DNA of 64,000 bases from the NCBI GenBank assembly GCA_020831885.1, contig JAFIFU010000007.1, forward strand, positions 1 through 64,000, in the 5' to 3' direction. Positions within the stretch are counted from its first letter, which is position 1, and each line of letters starts with the position of its first letter. Below, piece after piece: positions 17,760 to 26,532 of the stretch. This stretch comes from Ectothiorhodospiraceae bacterium. GTDB taxonomy: Bacteria; Pseudomonadota; Gammaproteobacteria; Nitrococcales; Aquisalimonadaceae. The translations under genes and the position numbers were made by a program. The notes under the pieces are model-generated. The model had not been told where the DNA came from. It worked only from the letters and a program-made list of their open reading frames with translations, and made no database searches.

Positions 17760-19268
17760 ATGAACGACTGCGACGTTTTGGTGGTTGGCGGCGGCAATGC
17801 CGCCTTGTGTGCGGCACTGTCCGCGCATGAGACGGGGGCGTCCGTCATGGTTCTGGAGCGGGCGCCGGAGGCGGAGCGGGGCGGCAACACCACCTTCACG
17901 GCCGGAGCCATGCGGGTGGTCTACAACGGTCTGGATGACGTCCTGCGGATCACGCCGGACCTCAGCAAGGAAGAGATCGAGAACACGGATTTCGGCACCT
18001 ACACCGAGGACCGCTTCTTCGATGACATGGCCACGGTGACCGAATACCGTGCCGACCCGGACATGGTGGAGACGCTGGTACGCCGCAGCCAGGATACCAT
18101 GCTGTGGATGCGCTCCAAGGGCGTACGCTTCGCGCCCATCTACGGCCGGCAGGCTTTCAAGGTGGACGGGCGGTTCAGGTTCTGGGGCGGGCTCACGTTC
18201 GAGGCGTGGGGGGGTGGTCCAGGACTGGTGGAAGCGCTGACCAAGGCCTGTCGTGAGGCGGGTATCCGGATACTGTACGGTACCCGGGCCATCGCACTGC
18301 TGGCGGACGACGACGGCGTGCATGGTGCTCGCGTCCGCTCCGGCGGCCGCACCCGGGAGATCCGCGCCGGCAGCGTGGTCCTGGCGGCCGGCGGCTTCCA
18401 GGCAAACGCCGAATGGCGCACCCGCTATCTGGGTCCGGGCTGGGATCTCGCCAAGGTGCGCGGCACACGCTTCAACACCGGTGACGGCATCCGCATGGCT
18501 CTGGAGGTCAGCGCCATGCCCTATGGAAACTGGTCCGGTTGTCACGCCGTGGCCTGGGAGCAGAATGCGCCGGAGTTCGGTGATCTGAGTGTGGGCGACA
18601 GCTTCCAGAAACACAGCTACCCCTTTGGTATTGTGATCAACGCCGAAGGCCGGCGCTTCATTGATGAAGGCGCGGACTTCCGGAACTACACGTATGCCAA
18701 GTACGGCCGCGAGGTGCTCAAGCAGCCCGGGCAGTTCGCCTGGCAGGTGTTCGATAACAAGGTGGCCCATCTGCTGCGTGATGAGTACCGCATCCGCGAG
18801 GTCACCAAGGTGGAGGCGAATACCCTGGAGGAACTGGCGGAGAAGCTGGATGGCGTGGACGCTCAGGCGTTTCTGGACAATGTGCATGCCTATAACGCAG
18901 CCGTGCGGCAGGAGGTCCCGTTCGATCCCAACCGGAAGGATCAGCGCTGTACCGTGGGGATCACACCGCCCAAATCCAATTGGGCCAACACCATCGATGA
19001 GCCGCCCTTCCAGGCGTTTCAGGTGACCTGCGGCATCACGTTCACCTTTGGTGGCCTGCGTATCACCCAGGACGCCCAGGTCGTGGATACCGAGGGTGAG
19101 CCCATCCCGGGGCTCTACGCTGCCGGGGAACTGGTGGGCGGCCTGTTTTATTTCAATTACCCGGGTGGTACCGGTCTGATGGCGGGCGCCGTGTTCGGAC
19201 GTATCGCCGGCAGCAGCGCCGGTGCCAGCGCCACTGCCGGGACTACCGCCCAGGGAGGGACCGCCTGA
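17760..19268 (+). CDS. FAD-dependent dehydrogenase, TcuA / fumarate reductase flavoprotein type
   Basis: A 502-residue flavoprotein from ATG 17760, preceded by CGGAGGA. The N-terminal FAD site reads DVLVVGGGNAALCAALSA with an acidic strand end at VMVLERAP, then RGGNTTFTAGAMR. The C-terminal segment has GLYAAGELVGGLFYFNYPGG and TGLMAGAVFGRIAG, as in tricarballylate dehydrogenase TcuA and urocanate/fumarate reductase relatives. It would oxidise a C-C bond next to a carbonyl or carboxylate. The stop codon overlaps the next start. The substrate is not known. Confidence 0.82.
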   Translation: MNDCDVLVVGGGNAALCAALSAHETGASVMVLERAPEAERGGNTTFTAGAMRVVYNGLDDVLRITPDLSKEEIENTDFGTYTEDRFFDDMATVTEYRADPDMVETLVRRSQDTMLWMRSKGVRFAPIYGRQAFKVDGRFRFWGGLTFEAWGGGPGLVEALTKACREAGIRILYGTRAIALLADDDGVHGARVRSGGRTREIRAGSVVLAAGGFQANAEWRTRYLGPGWDLAKVRGTRFNTGDGIRMALEVSAMPYGNWSGCHAVAWEQNAPEFGDLSVGDSFQKHSYPFGIVINAEGRRFIDEGADFRNYTYAKYGREVLKQPGQFAWQVFDNKVAHLLRDEYRIREVTKVEANTLEELAEKLDGVDAQAFLDNVHAYNAAVRQEVPFDPNRKDQRCTVGITPPKSNWANTIDEPPFQAFQVTCGITFTFGGLRITQDAQVVDTEGEPIPGLYAAGELVGGLFYFNYPGGTGLMAGAVFGRIAGSSAGASATAGTTAQGGTA

Positions 19269-20719
19269 TGGAAGGCGGTGCCGCCACGCCTCGCGCGCTG
19301 CTGCTGGCCGGAGAATGGGTTCCGGGCGAAGGGGAACCCATTCAGGCCATCAATCCGGCGGATGGGAGCCTGTACGGGATTGCCGGAACCGCGTCGGTTC
19401 GCCAGGTGGAACACGCGGTGGCCGCCGCCCGGGCGGCTGTGGACAAGGGAGGGTGGAGCCGGCTGCTTCCCCACCAGCGTGCCGACGTCCTCTATCGGAT
19501 CGGCGAGCTGATCCGCGAGCGTGCAGACGAGATCGCCCGGATGCAGGTGAGCGAGAACGGAAAAACCTACAAGGAGTCTCTGGGCCAGGTCAACAGCGCC
19601 GCTTCCTATTTCCGCTATTACGCAGCGGTCTGCGAGACCCTGCCGGAGAGCCTGCCACCGGCGCGTGGCAACTACCTGTCCATGACGGTCCACGAGCCCG
19701 TGGGGGTGGTGGCCGCCATCACCCCCTGGAACTCCCCGCTCACGATGGGGGCGCAGAAACTCGCCCCCGCCCTTGCCGCGGGCAATGGCGTGATCATGAA
19801 GCCGGCGGAGTGGACCTCCATTGCCTCGCTGGAGCTTGGCCGTGTTTGTGTGGATGCCGGTCTGCCCCCCGGCCTGGTCAGCGTGCTGCCCGGCCGGGGG
19901 GATGTGGGCAAGGCGCTGATCGAGCACCCCGGCGTGGGCATGGTGTCGTTCACCGGGGGTACCGAGACCGGCAAGGCCATCGCCCAGGCTGTGGCCCGGC
20001 GGTTGATCCCGGTGATCCTGGAGCTGGGTGGCAAGTCGCCGAACATTGTTCTGGCCGATGCGGACCTGGAGCGGGCCGCAGCCGGCGTGGCGGACGGCAT
20101 TTTCGCCTCCGGCGGGCAGTCCTGTGTGGCCGGCTCCCGGGTGCTTGTGCACGATAGCATCCATGCCGCTTTCATGGAGCGCCTGCTGGAGCGCGCCCGC
20201 GCCTTGCGCGTGGGGCCGCCCGCGGCGCCGGATACGGATCTGGGCCCGTTGGCGGCCTTCGCCCATCGGGAGCGGGTGGAACGGTACGTGGCCATTGCGC
20301 GGGAGGAGGGTGCCACCGTGGCGCTGGGCGGCCAGCGCCCCACGGGCAGTCACTATGCGGCCGGCGCCTACTACCTGCCGACCATCCTCACCGATGTTGA
20401 TGAGACCCACCGGGTGTTCCGCGAGGAGATCTTCGGCCCGGTGCTCACGGTGGTCCGTTTCAGTACGGAGGACGATCTCGTGCGGCTGGCCAATGCCACT
20501 GATTTCGGTCTGGGTTGCGGGATATGGACCGGGAACTATCAGGCGGCCTGGCGGGTTGCCCGGGCAGTGGATGCGGGCAGCGTGTGGGTCAACACCTATA
20601 AGCAGCTCAGCATCGCCGCACCGTTCGGCGGCTTCAAGGACAGCGGTCTGGGCCGGGAGAAGGGTGTGGATGGGCTGCGTGCCTACCAGCAGGCGAAGAC
20701 TGTCTACTGGGGGTTGTGA
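19268..20719 (+). CDS. NAD(P)-dependent aldehyde dehydrogenase
   Basis: A 483-residue aldehyde dehydrogenase oxidising an aldehyde to an acid. Catalytic residues are all present: Asn155 (TPWNSP), Lys178 (MKPAEW), Glu252 (LELGGKSPN) and the nucleophile Cys286 (GGQSCVAGSR). The C-terminal EEIFGPVLTVVRF and PFGGFKDSGLGRE are also intact. The length is normal. It starts at a TGATG overlap with the flavin dehydrogenase gene, so the two are translated together. It probably handles an aldehyde intermediate of the same pathway. Confidence 0.92.
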   Translation: MEGGAATPRALLLAGEWVPGEGEPIQAINPADGSLYGIAGTASVRQVEHAVAAARAAVDKGGWSRLLPHQRADVLYRIGELIRERADEIARMQVSENGKTYKESLGQVNSAASYFRYYAAVCETLPESLPPARGNYLSMTVHEPVGVVAAITPWNSPLTMGAQKLAPALAAGNGVIMKPAEWTSIASLELGRVCVDAGLPPGLVSVLPGRGDVGKALIEHPGVGMVSFTGGTETGKAIAQAVARRLIPVILELGGKSPNIVLADADLERAAAGVADGIFASGGQSCVAGSRVLVHDSIHAAFMERLLERARALRVGPPAAPDTDLGPLAAFAHRERVERYVAIAREEGATVALGGQRPTGSHYAAGAYYLPTILTDVDETHRVFREEIFGPVLTVVRFSTEDDLVRLANATDFGLGCGIWTGNYQAAWRVARAVDAGSVWVNTYKQLSIAAPFGGFKDSGLGREKGVDGLRAYQQAKTVYWGL

Positions 20720-20747
20720 GCAAGGTGATCATGGGGGAGAAAACACA

Positions 20748-21737
20748 ATGACAACCGTGCGCTGGGAGGATTTCCGCCTCAAGCCCGAGGATATCCGCGA
20801 AGTGGCCAGGGGGCTCCATCGCCCCGAGTGCGTGCTCTGCACGGAGTCCGGGGACATGTATGTTTCGCACCGGGCCCGCGGGGTCAGTCACGTGACCTCG
20901 GACGGCCGGGTCACGCCGCTGAGCGACATCCCGGAAGTGGAAGGCCATGAGCTGATTCCCAACGGGATCGCCATGCAGCCCGATGGGACCTTTCTGATAG
21001 CCAATATCGGCGAAGCCGGCGGGATCTGGAAGCTGGACCGTGAGGGCGGCATCCTGCCGTTCCTCACCGAAGTGGACGGGCAGCCCCTGTCCGCCGCCAA
21101 CTTCGTGTGCATTGACGCCGATGGCCGTGTCTGGATCACGGTCAGCACCACCTCCCTGCCGCGCTTCAAGGCCTACACCCCGGATGTGGCGGATGGCTTC
21201 GTGGCGGTGGTGGACGGCAAGGGCGCGCGCATCGTGGCAGATGGTCTGGCCTTCACCAACGAATGCCGGGTGGGCCCCGACGGCGCTCATCTCTACGTGA
21301 GCGAGACCTTCGGACGCCGCATCCGGCGGTTTCCTTTGCGAGATGGTGTCCTGGGCCAGGGGGAGACCTTCGCCCAGTTCGGCCGCGGCGCGTTTCCGGA
21401 TGGCTGCGAGTTCGACGAGGAAGGCGGACTCTGGGTGACCAGCATCGTCAGCAACCGGCTGTACCGGGTGGACCGGGACGGCGGGGATCAGCTCATCCTC
21501 GAAGACAGCGATACGGACTTCGTGGACCAGGTGGAGCGCGCCGTCCAGGAGCGCCGCATGGGACGGGATCACTTTTACACCGTGCGCAGCGAACGCCTGC
21601 GCAACATTGCCAGTATCGCCTTTGGCGGGCCTGACCGCCGGACCGCCTACATGGGCTCACTTCTCGGTGAGACCCTGTACAGTTTCCGCTCGCCGGTGCC
21701 GGGACGCGAGCCCGTGCACTGGCGTTACCGCAGATAG
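20748..21737 (+). CDS. SMP-30/gluconolactonase family protein
   Basis: A 329-residue six-bladed beta-propeller of the SMP-30/gluconolactonase/LRE type. The probable metal ligands are in RPECVLC near residue 26, in LAFTNECRVGPDG, and in FPDGCEFDEEGGLWV. Such enzymes open lactones with a divalent metal. I place the start at ATG 20748, following a GGGGGAG ribosome binding site; the open frame runs far upstream only as a shadow of the aldehyde dehydrogenase. It is 28 nt after that gene and likely acts on a lactone in the same pathway. Confidence 0.82.
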   Translation: MTTVRWEDFRLKPEDIREVARGLHRPECVLCTESGDMYVSHRARGVSHVTSDGRVTPLSDIPEVEGHELIPNGIAMQPDGTFLIANIGEAGGIWKLDREGGILPFLTEVDGQPLSAANFVCIDADGRVWITVSTTSLPRFKAYTPDVADGFVAVVDGKGARIVADGLAFTNECRVGPDGAHLYVSETFGRRIRRFPLRDGVLGQGETFAQFGRGAFPDGCEFDEEGGLWVTSIVSNRLYRVDRDGGDQLILEDSDTDFVDQVERAVQERRMGRDHFYTVRSERLRNIASIAFGGPDRRTAYMGSLLGETLYSFRSPVPGREPVHWRYRR

Positions 21738-21747
21738 GAGTGCCCGT

Positions 21748-22668
21748 ATGGAGAATGGCATGGTCAGCAGCAATACCACCGTGGGGTTCATCGGCCTCGG
21801 CGTCATGGGCGAACCCATGTGCCGCAATATTGCCCGCCATTCCGGAAACCGGGTGATCGCCTTCGATCCGCGCCCGGAGCCTCTGAAGCGTCTTGCCCCG
21901 GATGGCGTTGAAGCCGCGGACAGCGTCGCGTCACTGGCGCGGGTGGCGGATGTTGTGATGATGTCCCTGCCCGGCGGTGAGCAGGTGCGGGAGGTGGTGC
22001 TCGGACGTGAGGGCATCAGAGCGCACGCCCGCGCCGGGACCACCGTCGTGGACACGTCCACCTGCCCGGTGAGTGTGGCCCGGGAAGTGGCCACGGCGCT
22101 GGCGGAACGGGATATCGACTTCGCCGACGCACCCATCGCCCGCACCCGGGCGGCGGCCGAGGAGGGTACCCTCAGCATCATGGTGGGCGGTACTGACGCG
22201 GTGTTCGGGCGCCTCCGCCCGTTGCTGGGCGCCACCGCCACCGATATCACCCATTGCGGTCCCGTGGGGTGCGGGCAGGTGGCAAAGCTGCTCAACAACA
22301 TGGTGTTGTTCGAGACCGTGGCCGCCCTGGCGGAGGCGATGGCGATCGGGCGGCGGGCCGGTATGGATCCGCAGTTGCTGCTGGAGACCTTGTCCAAGGG
22401 TTCCGCGGATAGCTTCGCCCTGCGTAACCACGGGATGAAGGCCATGCTGCCGGGGGTTTTTCCGGAAAACGCCTTCTCCACCGAGTACGCCCTCAAGGAC
22501 ATCGCGTATGCCCTTGATCTGGCCGGTGATGTGGGCGTGGATGCGCACGGTGCGCGGGTGGCGGAGGAACGGCTCAGGATGGCCAGGGAACTGGGCTACG
22601 GAAAGGCGTATTTCCCGGCGGTGCTGAAAGTGCTGGATAATGACAGCGACACCCACGGGAGCCAGTGA
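21748..22668 (+). CDS. NAD-dependent beta-hydroxyacid dehydrogenase (3-hydroxyisobutyrate dehydrogenase family)
   Basis: A 306-residue enzyme from ATG 21748. The N-terminal Rossmann motif is TVGFIGLGVMGEPM, and the catalytic lysine lies in GCGQVAKLLNNMVLF. The substrate-binding loop, usually DAPVSGG, reads DAPIARTRAAAEEGTL, a variant seen in a branch that does not use 3-hydroxyisobutyrate. It would oxidise a 2-alkyl-3-hydroxyacid or a related compound. It begins 10 nt after the lactonase gene and closes the first catabolic operon. Confidence 0.82.
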   Translation: MENGMVSSNTTVGFIGLGVMGEPMCRNIARHSGNRVIAFDPRPEPLKRLAPDGVEAADSVASLARVADVVMMSLPGGEQVREVVLGREGIRAHARAGTTVVDTSTCPVSVAREVATALAERDIDFADAPIARTRAAAEEGTLSIMVGGTDAVFGRLRPLLGATATDITHCGPVGCGQVAKLLNNMVLFETVAALAEAMAIGRRAGMDPQLLLETLSKGSADSFALRNHGMKAMLPGVFPENAFSTEYALKDIAYALDLAGDVGVDAHGARVAEERLRMARELGYGKAYFPAVLKVLDNDSDTHGSQ

Positions 22669-22850
22669 GGAAACGCGAATCCACTCCCATGATGCGCCGC
22701 GGAACCTTGCAGCGTGCCCGGGGGCGGCGGTGCGTCGCGCCGGGCGGACCGGCGTGACGCCCGGATACGGACGTCCGCCGCGGCCGTTCTCCCGGACAGG
22801 GTTGCTCCCGCCCGGGGAACGCCGGGATAATCAGTCTCTTGGATCTGACA

Positions 22851-23660
22851 ATGACGGTGCAAGCCTGGATGGCCAGAAGCAGTGAAGGAAGTGCGGTTTC
22901 CCTGAAGCGCGGACTCGATGTCCTGCGGGCGTTTCAGGCACAGAACGTCACGCTGACCCACAATGAGCTGGTGGCGCGCACCGGCCTGCCCAATTCGACC
23001 CTGGCCCGTTTCACCTACACCCTTACGCGGCTGGGTTATCTGCGCAGGGAAGAGACCACCGGCGGCTACCAGTTGGGCGACAAGGGGGCCCACCCCGGCC
23101 GTGCATTGATGGCCAATCTTCCCGTGCGGAAGGTGGCCGAACCGCTGATGCAGGAGCTTGCGGATCGCTTCAATATCGCCGTAGCCCTTGGCGGGGGCGA
23201 CAGGGATTTCATGGTGTACATCGTCTACTGCCACGGTCGGGACGCCACACCCAGGCGCATGCGGGTGGGCGCCATGGTGCCCATGGCCCGCACCGCCATG
23301 GGGCGGGCCTATCTGTTCGGTTTGCCGCCCGCTCGCCGGGCCTGGCATCTCGGGCAGATCGGCGAGGCGGCCGGTGAAGGGGCGGATGAACAGATCGTCG
23401 GTATCGAGAAGAGTATCCAGGAACTGCGGCAGCATGGGTTCTGTTTTCTGGAGGGTGAGTACCGTCGCGAGATCAGCTCACTGGCGGTTCCGGTGATCGT
23501 CGATCAGGGTGATGTGGTCCTGGCCCTCAACTGTGCCTTCGCCCCCCATTCGCTGTCTGTCGCGCATGTCCGGGAAACGCTGGGTCCGGCGCTGGCCAAT
23601 GTGGCAGGGGAAATCTCCAACCGGATGGCGGAGCTCGGCCTCACCTTCTGGGATGATTAG
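22851..23660 (+). CDS. IclR family transcriptional regulator (first copy)
   Basis: A 269-residue IclR-type regulator from ATG 22851; a TTG 12 bases earlier is in frame. The N-terminal winged helix spans about residues 17-75 (SLKRGLDVLRAF, LVARTGLPNSTLARFTYTL). The C-terminal effector domain follows, with VPMARTAMGRAYL and EISSLAVPVI. The usual ligand-loop cysteine and glycine residues are partly changed, so it may sense a different acid. It is downstream of the first catabolic operon, 182 nt after its last gene, and converges with a second IclR gene. Confidence 0.85.
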   Translation: MTVQAWMARSSEGSAVSLKRGLDVLRAFQAQNVTLTHNELVARTGLPNSTLARFTYTLTRLGYLRREETTGGYQLGDKGAHPGRALMANLPVRKVAEPLMQELADRFNIAVALGGGDRDFMVYIVYCHGRDATPRRMRVGAMVPMARTAMGRAYLFGLPPARRAWHLGQIGEAAGEGADEQIVGIEKSIQELRQHGFCFLEGEYRREISSLAVPVIVDQGDVVLALNCAFAPHSLSVAHVRETLGPALANVAGEISNRMAELGLTFWDD

Positions 23661-23674
23661 GGAATCGTTGAGCG

Positions 23675-24625
23675 TCAGCCGCTGTGTCTGCCGGCATGGT
23701 GACCGGCGGTCTCCCGCTCATCCGTCCTGCCTTCCGCCCGCTGGATTTCCCGTGCGATATCCCGGGCCACCTCCAACAACCGGCGACCGATCACGTCCAT
23801 TTTCCTGCGCGGCAGATGGCGTGCCGGCGCACCGCAGGAAATCGCCCGGACCGGATCACCGGGACCGAGGCGTAACGGGCAGGCGACGCCGTTGATATCC
23901 GTGTGCCAGCCGCCTTCCGATCGGGTGTAGCCGATGCGCTCCACGTGTTCGATGTCCGCCTCGATACCCCGGCGCAGCTCCGTCCAGTGTTTTGAGTGTC
24001 GCCGTTCCAGTTCTTTCATCAGGTAGGCGCGCTCCTTTTCGTCCAGGGCGGCCAGTAACGCATGACCGGTGGCGGTGCCTGCCAGCGGAATACGAGACCC
24101 CGGTTCCAGTCGCAGGGTCATGAGCGTGTTGCTGCTATGGCAGACATCCAGATGCATCACGTCGGTTTGGCTGTAGCCGACGAGGGAGGCGTGCACGCCG
24201 AACTCGTCGGCGATCCGTTGCAGGTATGGGCGGGCGATCTCATTGATGGTCAGTTCGGAACGGGCCCCGTAGCCCAGGCTGAGCACGCCCAGGCCCAGTC
24301 GGTATTTCCGTCGCCGGGAGGAGTAATGCAGATAGCCAAGCGCTGCCAGGGACTGGGCAAGCCGGGATGCTGTCGGCTTGGGGAGGTCCGCCCGGATGCT
24401 TATCTCCGTACTGCCCAGCCAAACGTCGGAAACAGTGTACGCGCTCAGGATACGAAACGCCTTATCGAGTATGGCGAGAAACTGCGGATCCCGACGGCTC
24501 CTGCTCTGATGGGTTCTGGTGATCTCTTCGCTGTCACTCACATTGCGCTCCAGTGGTTCGAGAGCATCCCCAAACCTTGGTCCAGTCATCATGCCGTAGG
24601 CGCCGGCGTGGCGACGGCTGTTCAT
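23675..24625 (-). CDS. IclR family transcriptional regulator (second copy)
   Basis: A 316-residue IclR-type regulator; the first 45 residues are weakly conserved, so an internal start such as the Met at residue 12 is possible. The winged helix is visible as FLAILDKAFRILSAYTVSDV, RADLPKPTASRLAQSLAALG and GYLHYSSRRRKYRLG. The effector domain contains RIPLAGTATGHALLAALDE and VACPLRLGPGDPV. It diverges from the atu-like operon at 24915, and an operator-like 15-mer stands in between. It is the best candidate controller of that operon and, through a matching site at 7521, of the first one. Confidence 0.85.
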   Translation of the reverse strand: MNSRRHAGAYGMMTGPRFGDALEPLERNVSDSEEITRTHQSRSRRDPQFLAILDKAFRILSAYTVSDVWLGSTEISIRADLPKPTASRLAQSLAALGYLHYSSRRRKYRLGLGVLSLGYGARSELTINEIARPYLQRIADEFGVHASLVGYSQTDVMHLDVCHSSNTLMTLRLEPGSRIPLAGTATGHALLAALDEKERAYLMKELERRHSKHWTELRRGIEADIEHVERIGYTRSEGGWHTDINGVACPLRLGPGDPVRAISCGAPARHLPRRKMDVIGRRLLEVARDIAREIQRAEGRTDERETAGHHAGRHSG

Positions 24626-24643
24626 TGGCCTCGTTTGCGTAGC

Positions 24644-24681
24644 TTAAGGGAAGCACTGAACTATTCCCATGGCGCTCTGGT
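24644..24681 (-). repeat. Dispersed short repeat, copy d (inverted)
   Basis: The reverse complement contains GCGCCATGGGAATAGTTCAG followed by TGCTTCCCTTAAG. It agrees with copy b at 2829 over the whole length, including the preceding CCAGA. It lies in the 289-bp regulatory gap before the atu-like operon. Confidence 0.65.
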
Positions 24682-24815
24682 TTCACGAGTAGGTTGCTCT
24701 CCGGCCCGCACCCGAATCCCGGTCTGTCTTCCCGTGAAACCCGTTCACCGCCCGCGCCGGGAGCAGGGTGAAGACCGACCTGTTATCACCTATATTACGT
24801 GAAAGGACCACATCG

Positions 24816-24866
24816 CGGAATTAAATTTTAAATTTATTGACAGAAGTTGAGGCTGCCGGATATGGT
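24816..24866 (+). promoter_or_regulatory. Promoter and operator of the atu-like operon
   Basis: A perfect -35 box TTGACA (24837-24842) and a TATGGT -10 box (24861-24866) are 18 bp apart and precede the SDR start by about 50 bp. The site CGGAATTAAATTTTA (24816-24830) is just upstream of the -35 box and matches the site at 7521 at 13 of 15 positions. That position suits an activator or a repressor of the IclR type. Confidence 0.6.
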
Positions 24867-24914
24867 GAGCAGAAGCCCTGTGGGTACTTGCACGGACACT
24901 GAGTCGAGGGGGTC

Positions 24915-25712
24915 ATGAAGGGTTTCGAATCGTTCAACGGCAAGACGGCCATGGTGACCGGTGCCGGTACCGGTCTGGGTCGGGGGTTCGCACTGCGACT
25001 GGCGGAGCTTGGGGCCACGGTTGTCTTGGCGGCCCGACGTGAGGATCGTCTGGAAGCGGTGGCGAAGGAGATCCGGGATGCCGGCGGCAAGGCCCTCGTG
25101 GTTCCGCTGGACATCCGGGACGCCGACGCCGTGGAAGCGGCGGTAGCCCGAATCGTCGACGAGACGGGCCGCCTGGATATTCTCATCAATAACGCGGCCG
25201 GCAACTTCCTGGCCCGTGCGGAAGACATCACCCCGAACGGCTGGACGGCGGTGGTGAACATCGTGCTCAACGGCTCGTTTTTCTGCGCCCGTGCCGCAGG
25301 GCTCCGGATGCTGGAGCAGGGCGGCGGCAAGATCCTTAACGTCACCGCCAGCTACGCCTGGGTCGGTGGACCGAATACCGCACACTCCGCCTCCGCCAAG
25401 GCCGGCCTGATCACCATGGCGAAAACCCTGGCTGTCGAGTGGGGTGGCCGCAATGTGCAGGTTAACTGCCTTTGCCCCGGGTTTATCGATACGGAGCAGT
25501 CGCGGGAAAAGCTCTGGCCCACCGAGGCCGCCCGCAACCATATCCTGGAGCGGGTGCCGGCCGGGCGCTTCGGGACGGTGGAGGAGACCGTGGAGGCAGG
25601 CCTGTTCCTGTGCTCCGACGCTGCCAATTACGTCAACGGTGAGGTGTTTACCATCGATGGCGGTGAATGGCTTAACAAGGGCGCCCTGCAGGCCCCGGAG
25701 AAAGGCGCGTGA
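24915..25712 (+). CDS. SDR oxidoreductase, 2,4-dienoyl-CoA / trans-2-enoyl-CoA reductase-like
   Basis: A 265-residue short-chain dehydrogenase. The coenzyme motif is VTGAGTGLGRG and the structural NNAAG motif is present (INNAAGN). At the active site, the Tyr position of YxxxK is replaced: the sequence reads AHSASAKAGLITMAKTLAVE, with Ser four residues before the Lys. This arrangement and the LAVEWG extension are characteristic of the peroxisomal-type enoyl- and dienoyl-CoA reductase subfamily. It may therefore reduce an unsaturated CoA ester. ATG 24915 follows GAGGGGG. The gene overlaps the next SDR by four bases. Confidence 0.78.
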   Translation: MKGFESFNGKTAMVTGAGTGLGRGFALRLAELGATVVLAARREDRLEAVAKEIRDAGGKALVVPLDIRDADAVEAAVARIVDETGRLDILINNAAGNFLARAEDITPNGWTAVVNIVLNGSFFCARAAGLRMLEQGGGKILNVTASYAWVGGPNTAHSASAKAGLITMAKTLAVEWGGRNVQVNCLCPGFIDTEQSREKLWPTEAARNHILERVPAGRFGTVEETVEAGLFLCSDAANYVNGEVFTIDGGEWLNKGALQAPEKGA

Positions 25713-26449
25713 GCGGCGCGGCGCTGGTCACCGGCGCGAGTCGGAACATCGGCCGGGGGATCGCACTGGCACTGGCACGGGACGGGTATCCAGTGGCGTG
25801 TTTCGGCAGGGATCGGTCCGCGCTGACGGAGACCGCGGACCTGATCGGCGAAGCCGGCGGTACCGCCTCCGTCCACGTGGGCGATGCCTCGTCGGACACG
25901 GACCTGGAGGTGTTCGCCCGGGACGCCGCGGAACGGCACGGAGGCATTGCCGCCGTGGTGAACAACGCCGGTGTGATGCGCGAGGCCCGGGTGGGGGACA
26001 CCACGCCGGATGCCTTCCGTGAGGTCATCAACGTCAACCTGGTAGCGGCATTTGTGCTGGCCCGCGCCGCGTACCCGCATCTGCGGGAGCGTGGCGGCGT
26101 GGTGATCAACATCGGTTCCATGTTTGCCAGCCTGGGTGTGCCCGCCGCCGCTTCCTATTGCGCTTCCAAGGCCGGCATCGAGGGGCTGACCCGTTCCCTG
26201 GCCGCCGAGTGGGGACGAGACGGCATCCGGGTGGTCAATGTGGCTCCCGGGTACGTGCGTAGCGATATCTCCGCCGCCGCGTTGGACGACCCGGCGCTGG
26301 CGAAGCGCATCCTCTCCCGTATTCCCCTCAAGCGGGTCAGCGAGCCCGAGGAAATCGGTGATCTGGTGGCGTTCCTCGCGTCGCCCCGGGCGGGCTTCAT
26401 GACCGGCGAGACGGTGATGATCGACGGCGGGCAGCGCATGCACGTCTAG
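25709..26449 (+). CDS. SDR oxidoreductase, classical type
   Basis: A 246-residue classical short-chain dehydrogenase. The coenzyme motif is VTGASRNIGRG, the NNAG motif is intact, the serine is in INIGSMFAS, and the catalytic YxxxK is canonical (YCASKAG). The C-terminal PGYVRSDI and MTGETVMIDGGQRM are also typical. It would oxidise a hydroxyl or reduce a carbonyl in the CoA pathway. It overlaps the preceding SDR by four bases. The pair resembles AtuB and AtuG of the terpene utilisation cluster, but assignment to one or the other is not safe. Confidence 0.85.
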   Translation: MSGAALVTGASRNIGRGIALALARDGYPVACFGRDRSALTETADLIGEAGGTASVHVGDASSDTDLEVFARDAAERHGGIAAVVNNAGVMREARVGDTTPDAFREVINVNLVAAFVLARAAYPHLRERGGVVINIGSMFASLGVPAAASYCASKAGIEGLTRSLAAEWGRDGIRVVNVAPGYVRSDISAAALDDPALAKRILSRIPLKRVSEPEEIGDLVAFLASPRAGFMTGETVMIDGGQRMHV

Positions 26450-26532
26450 CGTGCGGTATGCCCGGACGCCCCCAGGGCGCCCTGCTGTCCGGGTTGGCGC
26501 GGGACAACGAATAAATCACACCGCGGGAATGG

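Noticed and set aside
20028-21737. A 569-residue fusion of aldehyde dehydrogenase frame and lactonase
   Set aside because: The first 240 codons are an out-of-frame shadow of the aldehyde dehydrogenase; the lactonase has its own start at 20748 with a ribosome binding site.
22669-22850. Possible small gene between the hydroxyacid dehydrogenase and the IclR gene
   Set aside because: The open frame there is GC-biased, has no recognisable motif and no convincing start; it is probably the IclR promoter.
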